A stretch of DNA of 64,000 nucleotides, taken from Sulfurimonas sp. Its GTDB lineage: Bacteria > Campylobacterota > Campylobacteria > Campylobacterales > Sulfurimonadaceae. Positions 47,125-57,148 of the stretch are shown piece after piece. Numbering within the stretch: the first letter of the stretch is position 1; every line of letters starts with the position of its first letter. The stretch covers positions 1 through 64,000 of the forward strand of contig JAQTWZ010000006.1 of the NCBI GenBank assembly GCA_028689055.1, read 5' to 3'. A model generated the notes under the pieces. The model had not been told where the DNA came from, did no database searches, and was given only the letters and a program-made list of their open reading frames with translations. The translations under genes and the position numbers were made by a program.

Positions 47125-47799
47125 ATGCGTAGAGTTACTTTTTTAAGATTTATCCCTTTGGTTATTTTTCCTTTGGTTCTTTTGTTTAGCGGTTGTGCTC
47201 AAAAACAGCCTGTCATAGAAGCTCCCGCGGTGATTATGGAGCCTATCAAAATAGATCCGATTGTCGATAAAGAGGGTGAGCTGCGCAAAACGATAGTCGC
47301 TAACGCACTCAAATATCTCAATACAAAAGATGGCAGAGATTGCTCAGGTTTTGTGGCGATGGTCAATCTTGAAAACGGTGAACCTTACTATAAAGCAAGG
47401 GAGTTAGAGCAATATTTCACAAACACCAATCGCTCTAAAGCCATCTACAACGCTATGAAAGCAGAGACGAGAGTGGCAAAAAACAAGCCTCCAAAAATCG
47501 GTGATTTGGTCTTTTTCTCAGATACGCTTCAAACAACAAAACGCAAAGTAGGTGCTGCAAATATCACGCATGTTGGCATTGTCACAAATATTGATGAAGA
47601 TGAAACTGTCCATTTTATCCATCATAGCCGAGGCAAAAATGTGATGGGCGCACTCAATCTCCAGTTCCCACAAGCAGCTCAGCTTGAGGGCAAAAATATC
47701 AATACTTATATGAAAGAGTGTGATTCGAGAAAACGCAAGCAAGAGTGCTTGAGCCCATATTTTTTAAGTGCTTACGGGGCAGTAGAGAACTCGTTCTAG
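47125..47799 (+). CDS. NlpC/P60-type cell-wall hydrolase lipoprotein
   Basis: Starting at the ATG at 47125 behind TAGGA (the track start 47083 lies in promoter-like sequence), the protein has 224 residues. It has a lipoprotein signal ending LLFSGC with acyl Cys24. The catalytic domain shows GRDCSGFV (nucleophile Cys), ITHVGIV (His) and HFIHHSRG (third polar residue), the NlpC/P60 order. It would cleave peptidoglycan peptide bonds in the periplasm. An isolated gene; TAAAAT-type -10 sequences lie upstream. Confidence 0.85.
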   Translation: MRRVTFLRFIPLVIFPLVLLFSGCAQKQPVIEAPAVIMEPIKIDPIVDKEGELRKTIVANALKYLNTKDGRDCSGFVAMVNLENGEPYYKARELEQYFTNTNRSKAIYNAMKAETRVAKNKPPKIGDLVFFSDTLQTTKRKVGAANITHVGIVTNIDEDETVHFIHHSRGKNVMGALNLQFPQAAQLEGKNINTYMKECDSRKRKQECLSPYFLSAYGAVENSF

Positions 47800-47929
47800 C
47801 GGCATGACCGAACCAGCTACGTTTTTAGCTAAAATATAATCGAAAAATTTAAGTAGCTTTTTTTATTACATAGATATTCTAACATAGGTGTAAAGAAAAA
47901 AACGAGAGTCTGAAATCCTTGTTTCTCAG

Positions 47930-48217
47930 TTATTGTAAACGCCACTCTTTTATTTTTTGCTTCACATCTTCATCTTTGTAGAGACTGTGTGTTCCGTCAC
48001 AAAAAGGGAAGAAACCGCTTGTTTTACACAAGCACATAAGATAAGGTTTTGTTTTTTCAACCTTAAGCTCGTAGGGTAAACATCCACTCCCTTCGTGACT
48101 TCCATCACAAAAAACTCCACCTTCGCTTCTTCCACAACTGCAAATCGAGTACGTTACACCGGCTTCTAGCTTAACACCTTTAGGTTTATTGTGAAATACA
48201 ATGGCATCTTTACACAT
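47930..48217 (-). CDS. Double CDGSH iron-sulfur protein
   Basis: 95 residues with two CDGSH-type [2Fe-2S] sites: CSCGRSEGGVFCDGSH (about 27-42) and CLCKTSGFFPFCDGTH (about 62-77), each with three cysteines and one histidine. Two-site forms are common in bacteria and are thought to handle electrons or Fe-S clusters. The gene is monocistronic between the NlpC/P60 gene and truA. The ATG follows TAGGAG on the minus strand. Confidence 0.92.
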   Translation of the reverse strand: MCKDAIVFHNKPKGVKLEAGVTYSICSCGRSEGGVFCDGSHEGSGCLPYELKVEKTKPYLMCLCKTSGFFPFCDGTHSLYKDEDVKQKIKEWRLQ

Positions 48218-48283
48218 TTTTATCTCCTAAAAAGTAAAATTTACCTCTATTATATAATTTTTTTTAATAGTTGTATGTTTTAA

Positions 48284-48994
48284 TCAGTATTTTATCCTCG
48301 CCAGATAAAGCCCGTTTGCGGGTGCTGGCTTGAATTTATGTTTTTCTTTGCACATGAGCTGTTCTTCTATCTCTCTTGCGTTTAACTTCAAAAGTGCTCC
48401 TACCATGAGCCGTATTTGGCTTCGTAAAAATCCGTTTGCTTCAAAATTGAGAATGATATAACCTTTGTGTCTATAGGCAAAAGCTTTGTAGATAACTCGT
48501 ATCGTAGAGCCAACATCACTTCCTGTTTTCATAAAACCTGCAAAATCATGTTCACCTACAAAAAGTTTGATATTTTTTGCAACACTCTCAAAATCAATGT
48601 TTTTGTCAAACGTGACAAACTCCTCCTCAAAAGGGTTTGACTCTGCTTGTTTGATGATGTAGCGATAGACTCTTTTTTTGGCAGAGTAGCGTGCATGAAA
48701 GGCAGGATCGACTGCGTTTATCTTCGTCACTCGGATAGTTTTTGGAAGTTTTTGGTTGAGGACATCCCGGAGTTTTTGTATGTCTGACCAAAACGCAGGC
48801 AGGTCGATATGGCATACCTGTCCAGTCGCATGAACGCCCTTATCCGTACGTCCGCTGGCTATGGCTCTTGAGCTTATTCCTAGAAGACTCAAAACACTCT
48901 CTAGTTTGCCAAGAACGGTGTTGGAAGTCTCACTCTGCGTTTGTGAACCTAGAAACGAAGTGCCATTGTAGGCAAGGGTAAGGGCAACACGCAT
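48284..48994 (-). CDS. truA: tRNA pseudouridine(38-40) synthase
   Basis: Converts U38-U40 of the tRNA anticodon arm to pseudouridine. The 236 residues contain the catalytic aspartate in ASGRTDKGVHATGQV (about 43-57) and the C-terminal RSQIRLMVGALL. Last gene of the coaBC-to-truA minus-strand operon; it starts one base after the stop of the LptF/G-type gene. Confidence 0.95.
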   Translation of the reverse strand: MRVALTLAYNGTSFLGSQTQSETSNTVLGKLESVLSLLGISSRAIASGRTDKGVHATGQVCHIDLPAFWSDIQKLRDVLNQKLPKTIRVTKINAVDPAFHARYSAKKRVYRYIIKQAESNPFEEEFVTFDKNIDFESVAKNIKLFVGEHDFAGFMKTGSDVGSTIRVIYKAFAYRHKGYIILNFEANGFLRSQIRLMVGALLKLNAREIEEQLMCKEKHKFKPAPANGLYLARIKY

Positions 48995-50014
48995 CTAAAA
49001 TCTCGCGACGATAGTTCTTCTATAGAGAATATAGGTCAAGATAAGCCATGAAAACGCAACAAGCGGAATCGTATAGTAGCCGAAAGCTTTTTGTAGAAGC
49101 AAAGTCGCGCCATAGTAGATAAGTATGCCTAAAAAGAGATAGAGATAGATACGTGCTTTTTGGTGTCGCATATGTACGATACCGATACTTGCAACTAAAA
49201 AGAGACTGATAAGAGGAAAAAGGCTCAAAAGAGTGTCTGTGATGAGCATATATTTTTTGCTCTCTTTTCTCTCATTTGAGAGCCAATAGTCCAGTGGCGT
49301 TCTGTATTTTGTCAAGTCAGTTTTCATTGTATCATTGATATACATTGTTTTGAAATTGATCTGCGAAAATGTTTTTTTGGAGTAACTATATCCTTCACCA
49401 TCGGTGAGCTTTAAACGCAAAATACCGCTGTCATTGATGACTTCTGCCGTATTTGCACCGATTAGAATCTCCTCTTTTTTATTTTTGTTGAACAAAAATA
49501 CATCGCCAAAAGTGCCATCTTCATTTTTTTTGCCTAGATATAAAAGCCACTCTCCAAAACTGTGTCCAAATTCAGAGGCAGAGAGATTGAACTGCGCTTC
49601 ACTTTTTTTGTAGGAGAGAAAATTGCTAGAGAGCACCGTTGTGTGAGGAAAAAGTACCAAAAAGTTGAAAAAAAGTAAACCGCAAAGAAGTGCTGCCGGA
49701 ATAAGCAGTGTTCTGAGAATAAACTTCGGATGGATGCCGAGTGAAAAAATAACTACGATTTCATTTTCGTTTGAGAGTTTGAAGAGTGAAAGGGCGGCTG
49801 CTACAAAAAATGTGACCGGCAAAGTGTAAAATAAAATTTCAGGAAGAATAAAAAAATAGAGTTTACTCATCTCCCAGATAGAGAGTTGGATAATGGCTGT
49901 GTAGGTTGCGAGTTTGATGAGAAAAATCACCGAAGCAATCGAGAAAAGCGGTAAAAATATAGATATAAATAAAATTGAGAGATTACTTAGAATGTATTTT
50001 TTGAGTCTATGCAT
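48995..50014 (-). CDS. LptF/LptG-family (YjgP/YjgQ) permease
   Basis: Inner-membrane component of the lipopolysaccharide export ABC machine. The track start at 50080 overlaps the previous gene; the ATG at 50014 with GAGG upstream gives 339 residues starting MHRLKKYILS. There are three helices at each end with a periplasmic beta-jellyroll domain between them (about 130-260, with FNLSASEFGHSF). LptF and LptG cannot be told apart from this sequence alone; the partner gene is not in the window. Confidence 0.88.
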   Translation of the reverse strand: MHRLKKYILSNLSILFISIFLPLFSIASVIFLIKLATYTAIIQLSIWEMSKLYFFILPEILFYTLPVTFFVAAALSLFKLSNENEIVVIFSLGIHPKFILRTLLIPAALLCGLLFFNFLVLFPHTTVLSSNFLSYKKSEAQFNLSASEFGHSFGEWLLYLGKKNEDGTFGDVFLFNKNKKEEILIGANTAEVINDSGILRLKLTDGEGYSYSKKTFSQINFKTMYINDTMKTDLTKYRTPLDYWLSNERKESKKYMLITDTLLSLFPLISLFLVASIGIVHMRHQKARIYLYLFLGILIYYGATLLLQKAFGYYTIPLVAFSWLILTYILYRRTIVARF

Positions 50015-50015
50015 T

Positions 50016-50834
50016 CTAGTAGTTTGCCTCAATATAAGCCATAATAGGCGTATCGTAGATAAAAACGATAAAAGTAGCAAGTGCTAAAAATGGCACAAAA
50101 GGAACACGTTGCTCTTCTTTGGAGCGACTTAGCAAGGCAAGCATCACCGGCAGAGCCAAGAGGGCAGATAAAAATATAGCGACAAGAGCTAGTTTGACAC
50201 CCAAAAGTGCACCCATAGTTGCAGCAACCATGATGTCACCTTCACCCATTGCTTCGATAAAAGGATAGGTGTGATAATTTTTTGTCCATGAAGTCTGCGT
50301 TTTTTTTGCAGCTCTTTGTGCGGAGGATGTGAGCAGATAGGAGAGCGCAAAACGCAGTAAGGTAAAGCCACCAGCCAAAAGAAGAGCATTTTGAAAGTTC
50401 AGCAAGACTCCTTGAATACTCCATGTACCCAAGACGGCAAAGAGTATCGCCAAAAGGTTGAGACTATCGGGAACCATTTTATATTTGAAGTCTATCATGG
50501 AGAGTGCAAGTAACATGGAAAAACTTAGTGCTATCATCAGCAAAGGAAAATCGAGCGTATATTTACTTGCCAAAACACCAAACATGAGCCCTGTGAAAAG
50601 TTCTACAAGAGGATATTGCGCAGATATCTTGCTTTTGCAGTAGGCGCATTTGCCACCTAAAAATATCCATGAAAAAAGAGGGATATTGTGCCAGGGTTTG
50701 AGTGTTTTGTTGCAACTGTAACAGTGCGAAGCTTCAAAAACGACACTTTCATCCTTTGGAATACGGAGTATCACTACATTGAGAAAAGAACCAAAAATCA
50801 GACCAAATAAGAAAGCTATAAGAGACTCTATCAT
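50016..50834 (-). CDS. pilD: Prepilin peptidase (type IV leader peptidase, A24)
   Basis: Membrane aspartyl peptidase that cleaves and N-methylates type IV pilin or pseudopilin precursors. The 272 residues carry the zinc-binding cytoplasmic segment with two CxxC pairs (CYSC and CAYC), and the two catalytic aspartates in SMIDFKYKMVPD and GEGDIMVA. About eight membrane helices. It overlaps uppS by four bases. No pilin gene is near, so substrates are encoded elsewhere. Confidence 0.93.
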   Translation of the reverse strand: MIESLIAFLFGLIFGSFLNVVILRIPKDESVVFEASHCYSCNKTLKPWHNIPLFSWIFLGGKCAYCKSKISAQYPLVELFTGLMFGVLASKYTLDFPLLMIALSFSMLLALSMIDFKYKMVPDSLNLLAILFAVLGTWSIQGVLLNFQNALLLAGGFTLLRFALSYLLTSSAQRAAKKTQTSWTKNYHTYPFIEAMGEGDIMVAATMGALLGVKLALVAIFLSALLALPVMLALLSRSKEEQRVPFVPFLALATFIVFIYDTPIMAYIEANY

Positions 50835-51508
50835 TTGAGACCTCCAAAACGGCGCTCGATAGTTGTAAAATCTTTGATGATTTTTGCAAGTTCATCACTT
50901 GTAAAGTCAGGCCAAAGCGTATCGCTAAAGAAAAGTTCTGCATAAGCCGCTTGCCAAAGTAAAAAGTTTGAAAGTCTGTGGTCGCCACCCGTGCGGATAA
51001 GTAAATCCACATCACTTTTACAGTCAAGCGCATTGCTAAACATCTCTTGAGTAATATCACCTTCTGCGTTTTTGAGTCCATTTACAGCGCGAAGAATCTC
51101 ATCCTGTGCGCCGTAGTTGAGGGCTAAAGATTGGACAAGTCCATCACAATGAGCGGTTTTTATTTCAATCTCTTTGATAGTTTTTTGCAGAGAATTGGAA
51201 AAGGCACGGATATCTCCGATAGGTTCAAAACGTACATTGTTATTAAGATAGTCCTGTAGTTCGCTTCTAAGGTATTTTTCAAGAAGTTTCATTAAAAATT
51301 CTACTTCCAAACGCGGTCGCTTCCAGTTTTCTGTCGAAAATGCATAAAGAGTGAGTCTCTCTATATCTTTATCTCTAGAGCAAAATTTTGTGATTTTTTT
51401 GACGACTTTGGCGCCAGCCTCATGACCTTTTACTCTTTTTTTTCCTTGTAGTTCTGCCCAACGGCCGTTTCCGTCCATGATGATTGCGATATGTTTGATT
51501 TCATTCAT
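50831..51508 (-). CDS. uppS: Undecaprenyl diphosphate synthase
   Basis: Cis-prenyltransferase that makes the C55 lipid carrier for peptidoglycan and O-antigen. The 225 residues include IIMDGNGRWAELQGK (catalytic Asp, pyrophosphate site) near the N-terminus, YAFSTENWKRP, and the C-terminal RTGGDHRLSNFLLWQ. The isoprenoid supply enzyme ispH is also in the window. The gene overlaps both neighbours by four bases. Confidence 0.95.
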   Translation of the reverse strand: MNEIKHIAIIMDGNGRWAELQGKKRVKGHEAGAKVVKKITKFCSRDKDIERLTLYAFSTENWKRPRLEVEFLMKLLEKYLRSELQDYLNNNVRFEPIGDIRAFSNSLQKTIKEIEIKTAHCDGLVQSLALNYGAQDEILRAVNGLKNAEGDITQEMFSNALDCKSDVDLLIRTGGDHRLSNFLLWQAAYAELFFSDTLWPDFTSDELAKIIKDFTTIERRFGGLK

Positions 51509-52254
51509 ATGCTGATATCCAAAAGAGCGTGGTGTTTCGTATCATAAAGTGGTTCTATATTTTCTATGAGGCTGATATTTATAGTGTTATATGAGAAGTT
51601 TTTCAAATCATTTTCCAAAAATATTTTTGTTTGTACAAAGGCAACACAAAGCTCTATCTCTATCACACTTTCATCAAGTGCGATAACTCCTGATATCGGG
51701 CCAAGAAGCTCTAGGGCTGCATAAAAATCTATATGTGTTTTTTTTGTTTTCGTATTGTACCTTTTTTTGAATTGTACTAAAGAAAAAGAGTTGTGCAATA
51801 CGAGAGGAATCGTAAAAATATTGCTTTGAAGTGAAAGTAAAAGGGATGACGCAGAGGAGAACTCTTCTTTTGTGTTTGCAGAGCTTAAATGCTCAAGGAT
51901 ATTTTGTTTCAAAAGCGCTTCGGGCTTTTTAGCGTTTAGAAGCGTGTGGAGTTCTTTGAGAGAATATTCTATCCCTGTACTTTGAAAAGTACTGAGCAGT
52001 TGAGGCATCTTGAGAAGATGGGAAAGTTTGGGCGTAGCATCTTTGCTTTGGCTGAGTTGAGACCAGTATTTTGCCCCTTCGCTGAGCGGTTTTTCACTTT
52101 GGGCAGTGAGTGTTTTGTTTTGTAAAATCACAGAGTATTTTGACTCTCCCAAAGATTTGAGTACATCGATGCTTACAAGTTTTATGAGTGCCTTTGCCTC
52201 ATTTGGATTTGTACTCAGAAGCTTAGTGAGGGCACTGAGTTGATTTATATTCAT
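51505..52254 (-). CDS. Hypothetical protein between coaBC and uppS
   Basis: 249 residues, not assigned to a named family. The first two thirds are helical and rich in Leu, Ser and Lys. The last 80 residues form a compact alternating region (LLGPISGVIALDESVIEIE) that faintly resembles the C-terminal domain of flagellar hook-length control proteins (FliK); this is a weak impression only. It overlaps coaBC and uppS by four bases on each side, so it is an integral part of the operon. Confidence 0.7.
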   Translation of the reverse strand: MNINQLSALTKLLSTNPNEAKALIKLVSIDVLKSLGESKYSVILQNKTLTAQSEKPLSEGAKYWSQLSQSKDATPKLSHLLKMPQLLSTFQSTGIEYSLKELHTLLNAKKPEALLKQNILEHLSSANTKEEFSSASSLLLSLQSNIFTIPLVLHNSFSLVQFKKRYNTKTKKTHIDFYAALELLGPISGVIALDESVIEIELCVAFVQTKIFLENDLKNFSYNTINISLIENIEPLYDTKHHALLDISI

Positions 52255-53519
52255 AAGCTCTTTGCGTGATCTAAGATATCAAACGAGAGTGTAAACTTAT
52301 CGGCTTCTTTGAGTGTTTCGCGTTTGTCTTTTGTGATGAAATCCACTGCGTTTGTATCCGTACCAAAGCTATCAGAATTTACTAAAAGGTTGAGACATAC
52401 GGCATCAACATGCTTTTTTTCTAGCATATTCGTTGCGTTTTGCACTGCGTTTAGAGGATCCATCTCTGCTTTAAACGCAACAGTTGTGATCCCTTCTTTG
52501 TTGAGAGAACTTAAAATATCAATGTTTTCTTTGAGTGTGAGAGCAAAACTCTCTCCCAAAAGCTCTTTTTTGAGTTTACCGATTTGCGCAAATTCCGGCA
52601 CATAGTCACTCACTGCTGCCGCCATAAAAAGATAAGGTTTTTTCTGGATAAGATGGATCTGTTCATCTCTCATGAGCGTGGCTTTGGAGAGTTTGCCTTT
52701 TTTGGCGATACGTATAGAATCAACAAGATATTCTCTCATCTCTTCGCTACTTGAGACATCGATCGTGTGCATCTCTTTTGGGAGATTTGGCTCAAATCTT
52801 GTTGCTATAAGATTGACATCAGCACCACGGCAATACAGAGCCGTTGCCAAAGCAGAAGCCATCTTTCCGCTTGAGAAGTTCGAGATATAACGCACATCAT
52901 CAATCTTCTCAAGTGTTCCTCCTCCTGTGACGATAACCATACGGTCTTTCCAAAATTCTTCCATGAGCAGCTCTTTCGCGCAGGAAAAAAAGATATCCAA
53001 AGGCTCTGCCATAGCACCATCACCCGTTGTTTTACAAGCGAGTTCTTTTGTCTGCGTTTCTACGACACTATAGTTTGTGATGGCTAGCATCTTCAAGTTT
53101 GCTTGCGTGATAGGATTTTTGAGCATATGCGTATTGGCTGAGGGTGCGATTACTTTTTTCTCAGGATAAGCAAGTGCACACTGGAGCAACATTGTATCAG
53201 CTATCGCGTTTGCAAGTTTTGCGATGGTATTGGCAGTTGCGGGTGCGATGACAAACAAATCTGCCCATTGAGAGGCTTTGATATGGTTGTGATCGTTTAC
53301 CCACGACTCGTTTGTATCATCCAATACTTGGTTGGAAGTGATTGTTTCAAAGGTAAGCGGTGTGACAAATTTTTTGGCAGCTTCGCTCATGACGACTTTG
53401 ACATCAGCACCTGCTTTGACAAAGAGGCGTGCAAGTTCGATGGACTTGTAAATGGCAATAGAACCTGTTACACCAAGGAGAATTTTTTTGTTTTTAAGTA
53501 AATCAGATGGAATATTCAT
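52251..53519 (-). CDS. coaBC: Bifunctional phosphopantothenoylcysteine decarboxylase/synthetase
   Basis: Makes 4'-phosphopantetheine from phosphopantothenate and cysteine in coenzyme A synthesis. The 422 residues start with the flavodoxin-like CoaC half (GVTGSIAIYKSIELA; active-site Cys in ELACKTTGDGAMAEP, about 150-165). The CoaB half follows (GGTLEKIDDVRYISNFSSGKM, MAAAVSDYVP). It heads the operon coaBC-hyp-uppS-pilD-lptF/G-truA. The ATG is at 53519, with divergent promoter sequence toward the HDOD gene. Confidence 0.95.
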   Translation of the reverse strand: MNIPSDLLKNKKILLGVTGSIAIYKSIELARLFVKAGADVKVVMSEAAKKFVTPLTFETITSNQVLDDTNESWVNDHNHIKASQWADLFVIAPATANTIAKLANAIADTMLLQCALAYPEKKVIAPSANTHMLKNPITQANLKMLAITNYSVVETQTKELACKTTGDGAMAEPLDIFFSCAKELLMEEFWKDRMVIVTGGGTLEKIDDVRYISNFSSGKMASALATALYCRGADVNLIATRFEPNLPKEMHTIDVSSSEEMREYLVDSIRIAKKGKLSKATLMRDEQIHLIQKKPYLFMAAAVSDYVPEFAQIGKLKKELLGESFALTLKENIDILSSLNKEGITTVAFKAEMDPLNAVQNATNMLEKKHVDAVCLNLLVNSDSFGTDTNAVDFITKDKRETLKEADKFTLSFDILDHAKSL

Positions 53520-53702
53520 GAGTAAATCTTTAGGGTGAAATTTTGCTTTATTTTATCTAAAAAATATTTAGAATTCATTTTGTAGATGATGTTACGAGAA
53601 TATACAGTTTACTTAAAGATTTTGCGATTCGCGAGAAGAGAAAGTTCGTTTTGTGATAATTTTACTAGAATATAACCATTAGTTATAAAAAAGGCTTATC
53701 GC

Positions 53703-54509
53703 ATGACAAAAACACTTATCGCCAATATTGACTCTATACCGGCTTTACCGGAATCTGTTCAAGAAGTTGAACGCATCTATCAAGATGATAACTCTACTTT
53801 TGAGGATATGCAAAAGGCTATAGAGAAAGATCCTCTCCTTACTGCAAATATCCTTCGTATCGCAAACGCACCGATGTACGGTGTCAAAAGCAAAATCTCC
53901 AGTGTCAAGCAGGCTATCTCTTTGCTTGGAAAAGATGCCGTGAGAACATTCGTGCTCAATAGTGCAGTAAACACGAGTTTTGCTATCGATCTTTCTCCTT
54001 ATGGAATGAGTAAAGAGCAGTTCTCTTTTGCGTGTGAGAGACAACTGGCTCTGATGATCCACTGGCTTATCCGTCGTCAACCAAAACGTTTACGCGTGCT
54101 TGGACCAGCTGCGTTTTTAGTAGATATCGGTCGTATCATTATCGCAAGAACACTCATAGAAGACGGGAAAACATCTATCATCAAAGATGCGATGCAAAAC
54201 GGTACAGATGTATCAAAAGCTGAAAAAGCAGCATGCGGCGCTCAGGCTACGGACGTTACGGCGACGCTGTTTCACAAATGGAATCTTGATGCAGATATCA
54301 TCCACACGATTCGCTACAGCGATGATCCTGAAGGAACTGTAGAAGAAGAAAGAGAGATGGCGGCAGAACTCAAAGCTGTACGTGAGAGTGTTATGCCAAA
54401 CGGTGAGATCACGGATGCTTCTATCGCTACTGCGAAAGAGACTATCGAAGAATTTGGACTAGATTTGGCGAGTTATGAGAAAGCTTTAGAGAAAATTTTA
54501 AGCGTATAA
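53703..54509 (+). CDS. HDOD-domain signalling protein
   Basis: 268 residues, almost all one HDOD domain (about 8-210): SIPALPESVQEV, IANAPMYGVKSKISSVKQAISLLG, and later HKWNLDADIIHTIRYSDDP. HDOD proteins are related to HD phosphohydrolases but lack the metal-binding residues and act in signalling, often with c-di-GMP or chemotaxis systems. No other domain is attached. Monocistronic: divergent from coaBC (184-base gap) and separated from glmU by a strong two-way terminator. Confidence 0.9.
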   Translation: MTKTLIANIDSIPALPESVQEVERIYQDDNSTFEDMQKAIEKDPLLTANILRIANAPMYGVKSKISSVKQAISLLGKDAVRTFVLNSAVNTSFAIDLSPYGMSKEQFSFACERQLALMIHWLIRRQPKRLRVLGPAAFLVDIGRIIIARTLIEDGKTSIIKDAMQNGTDVSKAEKAACGAQATDVTATLFHKWNLDADIIHTIRYSDDPEGTVEEEREMAAELKAVRESVMPNGEITDASIATAKETIEEFGLDLASYEKALEKILSV

Positions 54510-54516
54510 AAAATGA

Positions 54517-54542
54517 TTAGGCTCTTCAAAAAGAGCCTAATT
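54517..54542. terminator. Strong bidirectional terminator between the HDOD gene and glmU
   Basis: ATTAGGCTCTT and AAGAGCCTAAT form an 11-bp stem with a 4-base loop (CAAA). It is followed by T6 on the plus strand and by ATTTTTT-like sequence on the minus strand after two bases. The glmU stop codon (TAG, 54537-54539) lies inside the stem. Confidence 0.88.
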
Positions 54543-55841
54543 TTTTCCGAAAAATTGATAATAAAAATCTTTGAGTGTTTTAAGTTTGGTTCTACTTATT
54601 GCCAGTGAACCTTTTGTTATCGTCCCGCTTGTCACAGTTGTTCCCGCCGCTATCATCACATCATCTTCGATAGTAACAGGCGCTACAAGTTGGCTATCGC
54701 TTCCTATAAAGACATTTTTGCCTATGATGGTTTTATACTTTTTGATACCGTCATAGTTACAAGTAATCGTGCCCGCACCTATGTTTGTACCTTCTGAGAC
54801 TTCTGCATCGCCGATATAACTTAAGTGTCCGGCTTTAACGCCTTTGAGTGTGCTTTTTTTGATCTCTACGAAGTTGCCTATATGCGTCTCTTCTATTTCC
54901 GAAGCAGGGCGTAGATGTGCCATCGGACCGACATCTGAATTTTTGACGATGCTATCTTCTATAACACTGCCTGCTTTGATATGTGAGTTCTGGATAAAAG
55001 AGTTACCCGTGATACGGCAGCCGTTTTCGATGATACATTCACCCTCAAACACAACCCCTTCTTCTATAAAAATCGTTTGTGGCAGTTGCATGATGACACC
55101 TGCGTTCATCCAATGCTCTTTGATACGATTTTGCATAATCTCTTCAGAATCTGCCAAATCTTTTTTGGAGTTGACACCTTTGAAATGCTCTTCATCTACA
55201 AGTAAAGGCGAGATACTCAAACCATCCATACGTGCCATAGAGACGACATCTGTGAGGTAGTACTCTTTTTGTGCGTTCTCATTTCTTAGAAGCGGAATGT
55301 ATTTATCTAAAACAGTTTTAGAAAAAGCATAGATACCTGCGTTTACGGTACTTACCTGAAGTTCAAGTTCTGTGGCATCTTTTTGCTCAACGATTTTTTG
55401 CACTTGCTTATTTTCTATGATAACTCTTCCATATCCATCAGGATTTTCAAGATCAAAGATAGACATGATGATATCTGCATCATTGTGCAAAAAGCCTTCA
55501 AGAGCTTTTGCGGTGATAAGCGGCATATCACCGTTTAAGACCAAAACTTTTTCATTTTTTGGTGTTATATTTTTCATAGCTCCACCCGTGCCCGGATAGT
55601 TTTCGGCATCTTGGATGACAAAGTTTATGTCATCAAAGTAAATTTCCATCTGTTTTTGCACTTCTTCTTTTTGGTGGGCGATGACAACCGTGATGTCATT
55701 TGAGAGTTCACGAGATGCTTTGATGATATGATAGAGCATCGGTTTGCCACTTATGGAGTGGAGCACTTTGGCTTTGGGTGATTTCATGCGGCTGCCTTTT
55801 CCGGCGGCGAGGATAACTATACTTATTTTATCTTTATTCAT
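54537..55841 (-). CDS. glmU: Bifunctional UDP-N-acetylglucosamine pyrophosphorylase/glucosamine-1-phosphate acetyltransferase
   Basis: Makes UDP-GlcNAc for peptidoglycan and LPS. The 434 residues have the N-terminal pyrophosphorylase ([20 protein letters not shown] at residues 9-28) and the C-terminal left-handed beta-helix acetyltransferase ([31 protein letters not shown]). Last gene of the minus-strand envelope locus; its start overlaps the previous gene by four bases. Confidence 0.96.
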   Translation of the reverse strand: MNKDKISIVILAAGKGSRMKSPKAKVLHSISGKPMLYHIIKASRELSNDITVVIAHQKEEVQKQMEIYFDDINFVIQDAENYPGTGGAMKNITPKNEKVLVLNGDMPLITAKALEGFLHNDADIIMSIFDLENPDGYGRVIIENKQVQKIVEQKDATELELQVSTVNAGIYAFSKTVLDKYIPLLRNENAQKEYYLTDVVSMARMDGLSISPLLVDEEHFKGVNSKKDLADSEEIMQNRIKEHWMNAGVIMQLPQTIFIEEGVVFEGECIIENGCRITGNSFIQNSHIKAGSVIEDSIVKNSDVGPMAHLRPASEIEETHIGNFVEIKKSTLKGVKAGHLSYIGDAEVSEGTNIGAGTITCNYDGIKKYKTIIGKNVFIGSDSQLVAPVTIEDDVMIAAGTTVTSGTITKGSLAISRTKLKTLKDFYYQFFGKN

Positions 55842-57148
55842 TTACTTCTCCTACAAGGTGTATTATCTTTTTTGATGATAAATTGGTCTGCAATTTTACC
55901 ATCTTTACTTAAAAATTTTGAGCTGAGTGTTGTCGGTGTGATTTCCAAAATCACAGAACCCATCTCCTGCAGACTAAACGGCAGAGCAGGGTGCTTGAGG
56001 TCTGCTTTGTCAAGTTTGGATGAAGAACCGCAAACTTGATAAATAGTCCCGCTGTTTTCTGTTCTCTCAAGTGCTTTTGTATAGCAACTCTCTACATCTT
56101 GAACGAGATGTTTCTTCGCATCAAAACTTTCACTTTTGCCATAATGCCCAATCATAAGTTTGGAACGCTCATAATCATGAGAATGCCCGCTGAGAACGAG
56201 GTCAACTCCATAAGCATCAAAAATAGGAACAAAGTTTTCTCTTATATCACGCAGTCTTCCACCGCTGTCATAGTCGCTATCTGAATGATGCCCGCCGTCT
56301 GTATAGGGCGGTGTATGAAACACTACGATGACCCACGGTTTTGTATTTGCTTCAAGGTCTTGTTTGAGCCATGAAGCCATTGCACCATCAGCAGCTCTAT
56401 CTGCTGTTTCACTATCGAGCATGACAAGGTGTAAATTGCCGTTGTTGAGACTGTAGTAGCGTTCATCGCCGCTTTTGATTCCTCCATTTTCCCCATTTAC
56501 AGGATAGTCAAAGATATCATAAAAAGCCCAGCGTCTGGCATCATGATTACCCATAGCAGCCCATGGCGCAAAGCGTTTGAGAAGTTCTGGATAGGCTTCA
56601 AAAAAACCTTCATTATAATCTTTTTGTGTTCCACTCGTGTAAGCATTGTCGCCAAGCAAAACCCACATATCGAGTTGGCTTAGATTGTTATCTATGTATG
56701 TGAGCATACTTTCATAGACACTTTGCTGATCTTTGCCTCTTTTACCACTGTCACCGATGAGCCAGATTTTTTGGAGTTCTGCGTTTTGGCAAGGAGTTAC
56801 GAAACTTCTATCGGTATTGTCTATCTTCAAGGAAGAAGAGGTGAGTGAGTAAAAATATTTTGTACACTCTTTGAGATTTGAGAGGGTAAGAGAGTGTTTT
56901 TTATCTGCTGCGTTTTCTGAGAGTTTTGTATCAAGTGTTGTAGAAGAGAGACCATAGGAGAGTGTGCCTATCTCTTCTTTTGGTGTTCGCCATTTGAATG
57001 TCACTGCGTTTGGCGTTTGCATCACCATATAGGGCTGTCTCTCTACAAAAACATAACTTCCATAAAGAACATCTACAAATCTTGCAATCGCATAAACAGA
57101 GATGACAAGAAAGAGATAAAGGAGGGATTTTTTAAGAATTTTTTTCAA
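55838..57148 (-). CDS. Purple-acid-phosphatase-like metallophosphoesterase
   Basis: 436 residues. An N-terminal membrane or signal segment (about 8-25) is followed by a fibronectin-like N-domain ([17 protein letters not shown]), then a calcineurin-like phosphoesterase: [43 protein letters not shown] and [10 protein letters not shown]. This is the arrangement of purple acid phosphatases. Probably periplasmic. It overlaps glmU by four bases and the PAP2 gene by 17 bases. The substrate could be a phosphorylated envelope component or nutrient phosphate. Confidence 0.87.
   Translation of the reverse strand: MKKILKKSLLYLFLVISVYAIARFVDVLYGSYVFVERQPYMVMQTPNAVTFKWRTPKEEIGTLSYGLSSTTLDTKLSENAADKKHSLTLSNLKECTKYFYSLTSSSLKIDNTDRSFVTPCQNAELQKIWLIGDSGKRGKDQQSVYESMLTYIDNNLSQLDMWVLLGDNAYTSGTQKDYNEGFFEAYPELLKRFAPWAAMGNHDARRWAFYDIFDYPVNGENGGIKSGDERYYSLNNGNLHLVMLDSETADRAADGAMASWLKQDLEANTKPWVIVVFHTPPYTDGGHHSDSDYDSGGRLRDIRENFVPIFDAYGVDLVLSGHSHDYERSKLMIGHYGKSESFDAKKHLVQDVESCYTKALERTENSGTIYQVCGSSSKLDKADLKHPALPFSLQEMGSVILEITPTTLSSKFLSKDGKIADQFIIKKDNTPCRRSK

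Noticed and set aside
47800-47929. Possible terminator from AGCTAC/GTAGCT pairing after the NlpC/P60 gene.
   Set aside because: The loop would exceed 30 bases and the stem is only 6 bp, despite the following T-run; too weak to list.
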